DNA from: Planctomycetota bacterium
GTDB lineage: Bacteria > Planctomycetota > Planctomycetia > Planctomycetales > Planctomycetaceae
DNA: 64,000 nucleotides
Reading direction: 5' to 3'
NCBI GenBank assembly: GCA_027624335.1
Contig: JAQBWV010000005.1
Coordinates: 1 to 64,000, forward strand
Shown here one piece after another: positions 1 to 9,732 of the stretch. Position 1 is the first letter of the stretch; each line of letters starts with the position of its first letter. The position numbers and the translations under genes were made by a program. Under the pieces are notes generated by a model. The model was not told where the DNA came from. It did no database searches and saw nothing but the letters and a program-made list of their open reading frames with translations.

Positions 1-1155
1 AGCCGGCGGCAGCACGCGACGACGAACGCTCAACAACAGAACGTCCGCGTCGTTCAGCACGTCGATGCCAGGCAGGTCGTTGCGCTCCTGTTCGTTGGCA
101 AAAACGAAACTGACTCGAAACTCTTTGCCGAGTTGTTCCAGTGCGAACGGCGGCAGGCTTTCGTGCGTGAGATATTCCTGCTCGGCAATCACGATCGCCA
201 CGTGCGGACGAGTGTCGGTCGTGAAACGAAACGGTTCGCCGCCCAGAAACTGGTCACTGGTGATCGTCGGGCAGACCCATTTTTCAATGTGCTCGACGAT
301 CAGATCAGTTCCGGTGAAGTGGCTGACGAACGGCTTTCGCAGAGGGTTGTACATCGTATCGGTCATGTCCCGCATGAGGACGACGTTCTTCCCGTTCTTC
401 GCCATCTGTCGCAGTCCGAACGGGCGACCGAGCACACACATGTTGGTGTGCACTCCCAGCAGGATGACATTCTTACAGTCGTTGCGTTCGAGAATACTCC
501 AGATCTCTTCGCCATTATCGCTGATAAAGTCACGTTCGGCGTCGATCTCCAGCAGATCCATCTGAGCCTTCCAGGGAGCTTTGGGGTTCCGTCCCATCGC
601 CGCCAGTTTCTGCGCCCACTCGGCGTGCTCTGCCAGATCGTCGTCCTCACCGCCGTCCGTCTGATCGATCGGGTATTCGCCCTGCTCTTCCTGCGGAATT
701 CGATAGCACCACTTGCCAATCTCATTCGGAAGCTTCTCCACACGAGTGACGCTCCGGGCTCTCTTTCGAGCTGCATGATCGGCGTAAGTTTCCGTGCAGC
801 TGCTGGGAGCGTGAATGATGATCGCCCCGCGCTCGCGAGCGGCCTGCAGAACTTTGTTCATCCGAGGAGCCATTTCGGTCCCGCGTCGAACAGCGTTGAG
901 GCAGTGATGGTAATCCCACATGTCGCAAACGATGACCGCTGTCTGACCCGCATCCCACGTTTCTGAACGAGTCACCGTGTGAAATCGCCCGCTGTCTTTT
1001 GCGGTTTCGATGCGACTGCGCAGCTGAAGCCTGAGCGACGCATCCGTAGCGTCAGCGGCCTCAGTCACCAGAGTAACAAAAGCTAACAGCACTGCAGAAA
1101 CAGAAATCATCGACATGATCGCCCGCTGGGTTCGCCACTGCATGCTGTACTCCAT
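1..1155 (-). CDS. Isochorismatase-family (cysteine hydrolase) protein with a ThuA-like C-terminal segment; partial, runs off the left edge
   Basis: Manual minus-strand translation from ATG at 1155: MEYSMQWRTQRAIMSMISVSAVLLAF...TAVIVCDMWDYHHCLNAV...NVILLGVHTNMCVLGRPFGLRQM...HVAIVIAEQEYLTHESLPPFA. Signal-like N-terminus and isochorismatase Cys motif. Absent from the ORF track because it has no stop inside the window. Confidence 0.8.
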   Translation of the reverse strand, partial: MEYSMQWRTQRAIMSMISVSAVLLAFVTLVTEAADATDASLRLQLRSRIETAKDSGRFHTVTRSETWDAGQTAVIVCDMWDYHHCLNAVRRGTEMAPRMNKVLQAARERGAIIIHAPSSCTETYADHAARKRARSVTRVEKLPNEIGKWCYRIPQEEQGEYPIDQTDGGEDDDLAEHAEWAQKLAAMGRNPKAPWKAQMDLLEIDAERDFISDNGEEIWSILERNDCKNVILLGVHTNMCVLGRPFGLRQMAKNGKNVVLMRDMTDTMYNPLRKPFVSHFTGTDLIVEHIEKWVCPTITSDQFLGGEPFRFTTDTRPHVAIVIAEQEYLTHESLPPFALEQLGKEFRVSFVFANEQERNDLPGIDVLNDADVLLLSVRRRVLPPA

Positions 1156-1371
1156 GAATAGACCTGAACTGGAAGCGGCCATTGTGGTTCCGCAGGCAGC
1201 TGGTCTGCAACTTCAGCACGCGGACTTCCGATGACACATACTTTGACCACTCAGGCGAGCGGTGAGCGTGAACCACACTCAGCATGGCACGCGATTGTCG
1301 ACTGTGATCAACAACGCCGGTAGGATCCGACCAGCAACATTGCTCACTGATTTCGAAAAGAGGACACCGCC

Positions 1372-1695
1372 ATGAGTGACCCGATATTTTCCTGTCCGCA
1401 GAACCGGGAAGAGGTCATCAATACCTACTTCATGGAACATCGGGCGAAGTTGATCGATCTGGCCGCCTATCTGGACCGCCTTGATCGGGCTCGCCCTGTT
1501 GGCGACGACGCGGACTTTCGTGACACGGCGTTTCGAGATGCCATCGCCATCCTGACCGACGGACAGTCGCAGCGGGCTCGGCGGATTCTTGATCTGCTGA
1601 GCGACCATTCGACGGCCATGCCGCAGTCTGCCGACGGAATGAAAGGCGCTCTGGGCGCTCCGCATCGAGTGTCGACCGAAGGGGGTGCGGCATGA
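1372..1695 (+). CDS. Small conserved-looking hypothetical protein (107 aa), translationally coupled to the TatD-like hydrolase
   Basis: ORF ends in an ATGA overlap with the next CDS (ATG 1692). Confidence 0.65.
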   Translation: MSDPIFSCPQNREEVINTYFMEHRAKLIDLAAYLDRLDRARPVGDDADFRDTAFRDAIAILTDGQSQRARRILDLLSDHSTAMPQSADGMKGALGAPHRVSTEGGAA

Positions 1696-2495
1696 GATAC
1701 ATCGACCCGCACATTCACATGGTCTCCCGCACGACCGACGATTATCAGCGAATGGCTCAGGCCGGCTGCGTCGCTGTTACAGAACCAGCGTTCTGGGCCG
1801 GTTTCGATCGCTCGTCAGCTCAGGGCTTCTTCGACTACTACCGACAGCTGACCGAGTACGAGCCGAAGCGCGCCGCTCAGTTCGGCATTCGCCATTTCAC
1901 CTGGCTCTGCATTAACCCGAAGGAAGCGGATGATCCTGGATTCGCTCGCGAAGTGATTTCGATCATTCCCGATTTTCTGGAACGCGAAACGGTTCTTGGG
2001 ATTGGTGAAATCGGACTGAACAAGAACACTCGGAACGAGCTGATTATTCTTGAAGAACAGATCGCGCTGGCCGAAAAGTACAACCAGATGGTGCTGGTCC
2101 ACACGCCGCATCTGGAAGACAAGTTGAAAGGCACCCGCCTCATCATGGATGCGATCAGTGCCAGCTCAATCGAGCCTGGCCGAGTGCTGATCGACCATGT
2201 CGAGGAACACACCGTCGGCGAAGTTCTTGATCGCGGTTTCTGGGCGGGGATGACGCTGTACCCGGATACGAAATGTACCCCTGAGCGAGCTGCCGACATT
2301 ATCGAGATGTACGGTACCGAGCGGCTGTGGATGAACTCGGCGGGTGACTGGGGATGCAGTGACCCTCTGGCCGTCCCGAAAGCGCGATTGGAAATGGCAC
2401 GGAGAGGTCACTCGGCTGAAACAATCGACACGGTCACATTTGGAAACCCGCAGTGTTTCCTCAGTCAGTGCGAGAAATTCCGACTCGAAGATTGA
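1692..2495 (+). CDS. TatD-family metal-dependent hydrolase (EboB-like)
   Basis: MRYIDPHIHMVSRT (HxH metal motif), GIGEIGLNKNT, VLVHTPH, VLIDHVEEHT. Confidence 0.85.
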   Translation: MRYIDPHIHMVSRTTDDYQRMAQAGCVAVTEPAFWAGFDRSSAQGFFDYYRQLTEYEPKRAAQFGIRHFTWLCINPKEADDPGFAREVISIIPDFLERETVLGIGEIGLNKNTRNELIILEEQIALAEKYNQMVLVHTPHLEDKLKGTRLIMDAISASSIEPGRVLIDHVEEHTVGEVLDRGFWAGMTLYPDTKCTPERAADIIEMYGTERLWMNSAGDWGCSDPLAVPKARLEMARRGHSAETIDTVTFGNPQCFLSQCEKFRLED

Positions 2496-2661
2496 GCTTG
2501 TCCGTTCGGGAATGTGCTCGATCCTGAAACGAAGTGAAGGCACGCACCGTCCGGTCTGAATCACCAGAAAAACACAGCCCTCGGTCGCATGGGCAACCGG
2601 GGGCTGTTTAGATTTTTGAATCACCGAAATGCTTTGTCGACGGCCGTCTCGGAGACTCGCA

Positions 2662-3990
2662 TCACGCTGCTTGAGCGACGGACTTCTTGACTCCTCCATT
2701 GCCGTTGCTGTTCGGATTCTTCACACCGGCCAGTTTCGCAACGATGAACGACAGACCTGCCGCTCCGAAGCTGCCAAGCGCTCCCATCTTGACCGAGTCC
2801 AGTGTCAATCCCGCCGGGAAGGCGGCTGTCGACACGAACAGAGCGACGGTGAAACCGATCGCGGCGATCATTCCCAGTGTCACCACATGCCGGAAGTTCA
2901 TTCCCTCAGGCATTTTCAATCCCAGAACCCTCACGGCCAACCACGTCATGAACGTGATGCCAACTGGCTTGCCGATGATCAACCCGGCAAGAACAAGCCA
3001 CGTCCCGGTTCCGACCGCCGAGAAAGCGACTCCCGCATTCACCAGACCGAATAGTCCAAGGATCAGTTCGACTTTGTCTTTCCACCAGTGCTCGAACGAG
3101 TTGAGCGTGTCGTCGCGGTTGAGTTCTTCCCGTGCAAACAGACCAAGGTCCGATTTCGCATGAGGCATGATCGGGATGATCGGGATCAGTCCCAGTGCCG
3201 GATGAATGCCCGCCTTGTAGAAGGCAAACCAGCTCATCGCGCCAGGAATCAACAGGTACCACCAGAAGCTCTGCAACTTCAGTTTTTGAAATCCGATACC
3301 CAGCGCCATTCCGGCGACAGCCAGTCCCATCCACTCCAGCGCCAACGCGCTCGTCGGATAGAACACGGCGAGAATCACCAGTCCGGCAGCGTCATCAGCA
3401 ATCGCCAGCAGCAACAGGAAGGCGATCGCGGGATGCCCCTGTCCGAAGATCATGCGAGCCACCAGATAACTGAAGGCAATGTCGGTCGCACACGGCACCG
3501 CCCATCCGTTGGCCAGTTCCTGCTGGCCGGTCAGCATCACTCCGCCAATGTAGATGGCCGCTGGTCCAAGCACTCCACCAACGGTCGCGAGCAACGGCGT
3601 CGCTGCTTTCCGCGGATCGGACAACGCTCCGCCAGGCAGCAATGCTTCCCAGACTTCCTTACCGGCAATGGCAAAGAACAATGCCATCAGAACGTCGTTG
3701 ATGAGAAAGTGCAGAGTGACGCCGTGCTGCTCGGATGTGGTCGCGTCGTCACCCAGTTCCGGAGTGTCGGAAGTCGCGACGTGAGCTGTGGCATCGTGGC
3801 CGTCGGCTTCATCCTGAGCAGGTGCGGCGTGATGTTCGCCGCTGCCTGTCAGATCAAGATGGATGAAGTGATGATACGAATCAGGAGCGACGTTCGCCCA
3901 GACCAGAGCAGCGATGGCTCCGGCGATAAGGAACATCGAGTTTTCGTACAGGAACGCGACGGCCGCTGGACGCTGTTTCTTGTGTGACAT
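2662..3990 (-). CDS. nhaA: Na+/H+ antiporter NhaA
   Basis: VTLHFLINDVLMALFFAIAGKEV..., GWAVPCATDIAFSYLVARMIFG, LLLLAIADDAAGLVILAVFY, GIHPALG: NhaA signature motifs. Confidence 0.93.
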   Translation of the reverse strand: MSHKKQRPAAVAFLYENSMFLIAGAIAALVWANVAPDSYHHFIHLDLTGSGEHHAAPAQDEADGHDATAHVATSDTPELGDDATTSEQHGVTLHFLINDVLMALFFAIAGKEVWEALLPGGALSDPRKAATPLLATVGGVLGPAAIYIGGVMLTGQQELANGWAVPCATDIAFSYLVARMIFGQGHPAIAFLLLLAIADDAAGLVILAVFYPTSALALEWMGLAVAGMALGIGFQKLKLQSFWWYLLIPGAMSWFAFYKAGIHPALGLIPIIPIMPHAKSDLGLFAREELNRDDTLNSFEHWWKDKVELILGLFGLVNAGVAFSAVGTGTWLVLAGLIIGKPVGITFMTWLAVRVLGLKMPEGMNFRHVVTLGMIAAIGFTVALFVSTAAFPAGLTLDSVKMGALGSFGAAGLSFIVAKLAGVKNPNSNGNGGVKKSVAQAA

Positions 3991-4007
3991 GAGACTTTCA
4001 AACTGTT

Positions 4008-4078
4008 TATTCGGTTAAGTGGCATCCCGGAGGCTCAGCGTTCCTCGCACGGAATTGCTCCTTCAGAAGAAGAAGGCT
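4008..4078 (-). promoter_or_regulatory. Candidate structured 5' UTR (possible nhaA-associated cation riboswitch) upstream of nhaA
   Basis: Minus strand: CCTTCTTCTTCTGAAGG hairpin then GCGAGGAACGCTGAGCCTCCGGGATGCCACTTAACCG, directly upstream of the nhaA start at 3990. Resemblance to nhaA-I-type RNA is from memory only. Confidence 0.3.
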
Positions 4079-4185
4079 TACTATATCGCCGAGCCAGGTA
4101 GCTCCCAACGGTATGAACGGTGTCCGGCGAATGCCTCATCGCCGATGATTAAACAGCGGTTCTCAAATACGAGACGGATCTCGCT

Positions 4186-7100
4186 ATGCGTTCAGGCTTA
4201 TATGTCGCCATCCGGCAAATGCGCCGCCGTCCACTTGGTTTGCTGATTTTCGCGGCAGTTATCAGCCTGCAGCTGATCGTTCTTGCCGCTGATGCTGATT
4301 CTGCCGAGGATGTATCTGTCCCGGCAGGCTTCGCAGCGACTCTGTTCGCTGACGACGAACTCGCGCACGACGTTTTCTCGATGACGATAAACGCCGACGG
4401 AAATGTGGTAGTTGCCGGTTCCGGCTACGTGAAAACCCTCATCGACAGCGACGGCGACGGGCAAGCTGACACCGCAACAACATTCGCCGACGGTCCGAAA
4501 TCCGGCTCTCAGGGCATGTTCTTTCTCGGGAGTGATCTGCTATGCACCGGAGACGGATCGCTGCTGCGCTATCGGGATGCCAACCGTGACGGACAGGCTG
4601 ACGGGCCGCCCGACCGATTTCTTGAATTCAAGACCGGCGGCGAACACGACGTCCATTCTGTCCAGCGAGGCCCCGACGGCTGGTGGTATCTCAACGCCGG
4701 AAACTATGCCGGCATTACGAGCAAATACGCCACCGAACCGACGTCGCCGATCAAGCAACCGCAGGCCGGAGTCGTCTTCCGGCTGAAGCCCGACTTGACG
4801 GGCGGGGAAATCGTCGCCAACGGATTTCGCAACCCGTACGACTTCGCCTTCCACTCGCTGGGCGACATTTTCGTCTTTGACAGCGACGGCGAACGCGACG
4901 TGTCGTTGCCCTGGTATCGTCCCACTCGAGTCTTCCAGGCCGTGCCAGGTTCTCACGCCGGTTGGGTCTCCCGCAGCTGGAAACAGCCGGACTACTTCGT
5001 CGACATGCCGCCGGTTGTCGCTGAGTTTGGTCGTGGATCTCCGACGGGCGTTGTCAGCTACCGGCACCGGCAGTTTCCGGAGAAATACCGGGACAGCCTG
5101 TTCGTGCTGGACTGGACGTACGGTCGAGTGCTCAACGTGCAACTCACACGTGATGGTGCTGCCTTTTCGGCGACGTCTGAAACGTTCATGACCGGGGTTG
5201 GTCAGTTTGGATTTGCTCCGACTGACGCCGCCGTCGGCCCGGACGGCAGCCTGTATATCAGCATCGGCGGTCGAGGAACCCGCGGCGGCGTTTATCGAAT
5301 CCGCCACGTGAGTTCTGCCAGCGAGTCGTCGCCGACCCCAGTCTGGCCGGGCGAAACGAAAACGCTCGACGATCAGGTAGCCGCCTGCCTGGACGCTCCT
5401 CAGCCGCTGTCCAGCTGGTCTCGCGCGATCTGGGAACCGCTTTCAAAAACCGCCGGGCTCGATGCTTTTTCCCGTGCCGCAACCAACCCCAGCCGAGCCA
5501 CCGTGCAGCGGGTTCGAGCGATCGAAATCCTTGTCGAGATCTTCGGAGGCGTCAGCGACCGGACCCTGGAACAGCTCGTCGCCGATTCGTCAGTCGAAGT
5601 CCGAGCTCGCGCGGCGTGGGCCATCGGTCGGACAAAATCGCCGAGCGAGATTGCCGAACTGAGCGTGCCACTTGTCGCCGATGATGATCCCTTCGTCGGT
5701 CGCATTGCCTGTGAAGCGTTACTCGGCCTGCCGGGTGAATTGAATGGTGCTCCGCTGGCTGCAGCACTGGCAAAGCGACTGGGCAGTGCGACAAGGTTTG
5801 ACCGCATCGCAGCGGCGCGACTGATTCCACAACTCAGCAAAGAGACTTTCAGAACGCTCGCTGTACAGGCGGCGAAGTCTGGCTGGACGGCCGGCATCTC
5901 GAACGCGTTCGGGTTCCTTGGCCGCAAACCAGGATACAACTCCTATGCGTTCGAAATCGCACTGCGAGTTCTCGACCGCGACCTGCCCGGCGAACTGAAG
6001 CTGGAAGCCGTGCGTTTGATGCAGCTTGGTCTGGGAGACCTGACGCCCGACGAAAACGTCGCTGCCGTGTTCGATGGTTACGCTCCGGCTTTGGACCTGT
6101 CTGCGTTTGATCGCGAACTGGATCCCTACCGGATTCGGCTGGCCGAGCTGTTTCCGACCGACGACGAACGCCTCGACTACGAGCTGGCTCGACTGCTGGC
6201 GATGCTGCAGCCATTCAACGCGGCTCTGCTGACCAGGGTTCTCGCGAAGATCACCGACGAGTCGCACCCCACCGACGATGTTCATTACCTGATCGTCGCA
6301 GCTCGCAATGTTGCCTCGCGAGACTCGGCGCATCGAACCGCCGTCGCGCGAGCACTGGTAATGCTTGAGCCCAAGATCAAAGCGAGAAATCTGAACATCG
6401 ATACCAACTGGGGCGAGCGTCTGAAGGAGTTGTATAAGACGCTCGTCGAATTGGACCCACTGCTGCCTGACGTGGTGATTGAGCAGCCGGAGTTTGGCCG
6501 ACCCGATCACGTTCTGTTCATGAGCGAACTGCCCGGCGAGTTGCTTGCTGCGGCGATCGAAGGCTTCTCCCGACAGATCGCCGCCGATTCAGACTATCCC
6601 TGGACCAACGATGTTCTGTTCGTCTTTGGCGAGTCGGAGAAGCCAGCGCACCGGCAACTTGTCCGCGATCAGTTTCCGAATTTCAGTGTTCGAAATGCGG
6701 TGCTGATGGTGCTTGCCTCAGAACCTGAAGAGCTTGAACGTTCGAAGTTTGTGGAGGGTCTGGAAACTCCGCAGGTCGAAGTTCTGGAAGCCTGCCTGGC
6801 AGCGCTGGCCAAACTGTCAGCCAGCAGCAAGGGCGTAGAGAACGTCGCTCTGGTCCGTTGTCTGCGTCGACTTGGCACAGAGAAAAACGAAGCAACCGCG
6901 CGCAGGATGGTGGTTGAAGTACTCCGCCGGAATTCCAATCGAGAGTTTGGATTTGCAATGAATGCGCCTTTCACTGAGCCGCAAAGCGGTGCGATCAACG
7001 CCTGGACCAAATGGGCGATTGGTGCATTCCCGGATGAAGCGACAGCGCTGACGTCAAACGCGGACTCCAACTCGGCAGCCGTCCGGGAACTGCTCCTGCA

Positions 7101-7530
7101 GACAAACTGGAGCACCGGAAACGCAGCCCGAGGCTTGAAGATTTTCAATGCCCGATCGTGCATCCAGTGTCACGGCAGCGGCCAGGCTCTGGGCCCCGAC
7201 CTCGCCGGCGCCGCAAAACGATTTTCAAGAGACGACCTCTTCACGGCAATCGTCAATCCAGACCGGGACGTGTCGTCACGCTACCAGACAACGATGCTGG
7301 TGACGTCAAACGGCAAGGTCTACACCGGACTATTGATCTACGAAGCCGTTGATGGTGTGATCCTGCGCAACGCCACGAACCAGACCTTTCGCATCGAAAT
7401 GTCCGACGTCGACGTGCAGCGCAAACTCCCGCAGAGTCTGATGCCGCCCGGCCTGCTGAAAGGCGCAACCTCACAGGATCTCGCCGACCTGTACGCGTAT
7501 CTGCAAAGCCTCGGAAGGAACAAAGACTGA
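4186..7530 (+). CDS. PVC-type membrane-bound c-type cytochrome / beta-propeller dehydrogenase with HEAT-like repeats
   Basis: 1114 aa; signal peptide; propeller motifs (GPDGWWYLNAGNYAG, FRNPYDFAFHSLGDIFVFDSDGERD); C-terminal CIQCH heme motif followed by GPDLAGAAKRFSRDDLFTAIVNPDRDVSSRYQ. Confidence 0.88.
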   Translation: MRSGLYVAIRQMRRRPLGLLIFAAVISLQLIVLAADADSAEDVSVPAGFAATLFADDELAHDVFSMTINADGNVVVAGSGYVKTLIDSDGDGQADTATTFADGPKSGSQGMFFLGSDLLCTGDGSLLRYRDANRDGQADGPPDRFLEFKTGGEHDVHSVQRGPDGWWYLNAGNYAGITSKYATEPTSPIKQPQAGVVFRLKPDLTGGEIVANGFRNPYDFAFHSLGDIFVFDSDGERDVSLPWYRPTRVFQAVPGSHAGWVSRSWKQPDYFVDMPPVVAEFGRGSPTGVVSYRHRQFPEKYRDSLFVLDWTYGRVLNVQLTRDGAAFSATSETFMTGVGQFGFAPTDAAVGPDGSLYISIGGRGTRGGVYRIRHVSSASESSPTPVWPGETKTLDDQVAACLDAPQPLSSWSRAIWEPLSKTAGLDAFSRAATNPSRATVQRVRAIEILVEIFGGVSDRTLEQLVADSSVEVRARAAWAIGRTKSPSEIAELSVPLVADDDPFVGRIACEALLGLPGELNGAPLAAALAKRLGSATRFDRIAAARLIPQLSKETFRTLAVQAAKSGWTAGISNAFGFLGRKPGYNSYAFEIALRVLDRDLPGELKLEAVRLMQLGLGDLTPDENVAAVFDGYAPALDLSAFDRELDPYRIRLAELFPTDDERLDYELARLLAMLQPFNAALLTRVLAKITDESHPTDDVHYLIVAARNVASRDSAHRTAVARALVMLEPKIKARNLNIDTNWGERLKELYKTLVELDPLLPDVVIEQPEFGRPDHVLFMSELPGELLAAAIEGFSRQIAADSDYPWTNDVLFVFGESEKPAHRQLVRDQFPNFSVRNAVLMVLASEPEELERSKFVEGLETPQVEVLEACLAALAKLSASSKGVENVALVRCLRRLGTEKNEATARRMVVEVLRRNSNREFGFAMNAPFTEPQSGAINAWTKWAIGAFPDEATALTSNADSNSAAVRELLLQTNWSTGNAARGLKIFNARSCIQCHGSGQALGPDLAGAAKRFSRDDLFTAIVNPDRDVSSRYQTTMLVTSNGKVYTGLLIYEAVDGVILRNATNQTFRIEMSDVDVQRKLPQSLMPPGLLKGATSQDLADLYAYLQSLGRNKD

Positions 7531-7827
7531 ACGGTGGCTTGAGGTGGTCTGAAACACGGCATGTTCTATGGTGACTCTGACACGACCTCATCAGAACCTT
7601 CAAAGAATCCGGTGCAGCTCGAAAACCTGCACGCCACACGGTACGACCTGATCGGCATCAACGCAGCCAAAGAACTGATGGCTCCAGGCGACCGATCGAA
7701 ATCGTCAACGATGGAAAAGTTATCAAAGACCTGATCGACTAAGCTGACCGGTTCTGGCAACAGTTTCTGGCAAAATTAGCCGGCACGCGCTAGCGTCCGG
7801 TTGTTGATCGGTTCGCACGCGGTAACC

Positions 7828-7874
7828 GGCGCTAGCCCCGGTTTTTTCGCGGTGACGGAACCGGGGCTAGCGCC
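7828..7874. repeat. 16-bp perfect inverted repeat GGCGCTAGCCCCGGTT / AACCGGGGCTAGCGCC (15-nt spacer)
   Basis: Arms 7828-7843 and 7859-7874; a related GCTAGCG copy lies just upstream (around 7788-7796). Confidence 0.8.
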
Positions 7875-8019
7875 CAATCGGCTAATCCGAACTTGAAGAG
7901 TGTAAATGGCGTTTGGGTCTGTGTTTTGCGAGGTGAGCGACGAATTTCATTTCCGCTTGTAGCCAGAATTTCCGAAATCAGGACCGGGCGCCGGTATGTT
8001 CATTTGCTACAACGGCCCG

Positions 8020-8127
8020 ATGAGCGAACACAAGCCACGCAAGGTTCACATCGAGACCGTCTCGAAATCGCACAAGGGCAAGGTCTATAAGTCCGTGCTG
8101 CTCCGCAGGCAGAATTCGCACGTCTAA
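8020..8127 (+). pseudogene. N-terminal remnant of an IS1634-like transposase
   Basis: Translation MSEHKPRKVHIETVSKSHKGKVYKSVLLRRQNSHV*, resembling the start of IS1634-type transposases, then stops after ~35 aa. Confidence 0.5.
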
Positions 8128-8152
8128 CAGGAATTCGTCTGTTGGCAGCGGA

Positions 8153-8584
8153 TCACTCTTCGATGGGTTTACCGACGACTTTCATCTGAGAGCGAGCCGC
8201 TTCATAGGCTGACTTGAGATCGTCAACGCTGCTTCCTGACTTTACGGCTTCAAGCGCCTTTCGATAGTTCTCAACAGCAGCGGTTTTTGCCTGCTTGCGA
8301 TCTTCAGTGACAAAGTCTGCCGGAATCTCTGACTGCTCGAACTTGTCCAGCGCCGCTGCGAATACTTCAGATGAGATTGCCGTTTTAAATTCAGCCATGT
8401 CACCGCGCTCGTAAGGCATCTCGATTGGCATGAGAACCTCTTCGGAAGAGATCGCCGTCAGGCCATCCCATTCCGGGTATTGAATGTTCTTCCGCATGGA
8501 TGCTGCCGGATCACTGCAACCCCCCAAGGCAAGAATGACGGTCATCACCAGGCAGCGTGCCGCCGCTCCTGAAACATTGGACAT
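8153..8584 (-). CDS. Small secreted lipoprotein-like hypothetical protein
   Basis: 143 aa with lipobox-like VILALGGCSDP; follows the DUF1559 gene on the same strand. Confidence 0.75.
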   Translation of the reverse strand: MSNVSGAAARCLVMTVILALGGCSDPAASMRKNIQYPEWDGLTAISSEEVLMPIEMPYERGDMAEFKTAISSEVFAAALDKFEQSEIPADFVTEDRKQAKTAAVENYRKALEAVKSGSSVDDLKSAYEAARSQMKVVGKPIEE

Positions 8585-8685
8585 TTCCTGATACTCCCAT
8601 TGAGCGTGGTCTGAACCTGAAAGTCGAAAACGGCGGCGAGCACTCTGCTCGCTGCCGCAGGTTTTACGAGATCTGAACGATACTT

Positions 8686-9624
8686 CTACTCAAGAACGTC
8701 GATTTCTTCCCCGCCTCGAGTCGTGGTGTTCTGGTAAACCGTCAGATCGACCGTCTGGTTGACGAATTTAACGGCACCATCACCCATCAGTGCGTGAACT
8801 CCCCCAACGTGCATACTGGATGCAGTGCGACCATTTCCACCTCGACTTAAGTCGAGATACTCGTTCGTCCAATCGACCTGATCGGTGGCGGGATCATTTG
8901 GTGGTCTGACCGAGCCAGCTTCGCAGCGTCCTGCCGCAATCCATCGCTGACAACGATTCTCTGAGATTGGACCGCCACCGAGTCGCTGGAATGGCTTGTC
9001 ACGCCAAACTTCGATGACGGCGATCGTATTACTCAATCCATCAGTGATGTCCCGTGTTTTGGGAGGGCGCGTCGCAGACATGAAGCCCAGACGATTGGAT
9101 GCAGTCGAAGTCAGGTCCGCGCCCGTGCCGCGCATCGCCGCATAGTTCGTCCCTGCGTCACCACCTTTGATCACTTGAGACGGGTCGCTGGGACAAAGGA
9201 AGGCCGAAATAATCGTCTTATCTGCCGTGGCCCATGATGACGAGCTGCTGGCACAGCCACCCGTATAAAGGTGATCAGTGAAATCAATCGTCTCATACAG
9301 CGGCGACTGATCCATGAACGGCAGAATCAGTACTCTCCAGGAGAATCCTCCTGGTCTTTGCCAACCCGCCGTGCAGCTACCCGGAAAGTTGTTCAGATCG
9401 AGGACGCGGACCTGAGGAAAGATGGTGTGGACGTCGTGGTAGTTGTGCAGTGCCAGACCGATTTGCTTGAGATTGTTCTTGCACTGAGATCGACGTGCAG
9501 CTTCGCGGGCCTGTTGAACGGCAGGCAGAAGCAGAGCAACAAGAATCGCGATGATCGCGATCACAACGAGCAGTTCAATCAGCGTAAATGCCCGTCTTTG
9601 GCGACGGAATTTGAGCCTCAACAT
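8686..9624 (-). CDS. DUF1559 domain protein with prepilin-type N-terminal methylation site
   Basis: [55 protein letters not shown]...; C-terminal [17 protein letters not shown]. Confidence 0.95.
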   Translation of the reverse strand: MLRLKFRRQRRAFTLIELLVVIAIIAILVALLLPAVQQAREAARRSQCKNNLKQIGLALHNYHDVHTIFPQVRVLDLNNFPGSCTAGWQRPGGFSWRVLILPFMDQSPLYETIDFTDHLYTGGCASSSSSWATADKTIISAFLCPSDPSQVIKGGDAGTNYAAMRGTGADLTSTASNRLGFMSATRPPKTRDITDGLSNTIAVIEVWRDKPFQRLGGGPISENRCQRWIAAGRCEAGSVRPPNDPATDQVDWTNEYLDLSRGGNGRTASSMHVGGVHALMGDGAVKFVNQTVDLTVYQNTTTRGGEEIDVLE

Positions 9625-9732
9625 TGGCAGCCTTCCATTTCAAAACTGAAAACAGAGAAAGAAATTTCGTATACGGACGTTTACGGGCAAGCAGCTCCAG
9701 AAATCCATAAGCTAACGACAATACGACCATGA

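Noticed and set aside
363-776. Minus-strand ORF 137 aa and overlapping plus-strand ORFs at 65-966
   Set aside because: They overlap the continuous isochorismatase-like frame that runs off the window; Arg/Ser-rich out-of-frame translations.
3088-3987. Plus-strand ORF of 299 aa antisense to nhaA
   Set aside because: Low-complexity, H/Q/R-rich antisense shadow of a clear NhaA gene.
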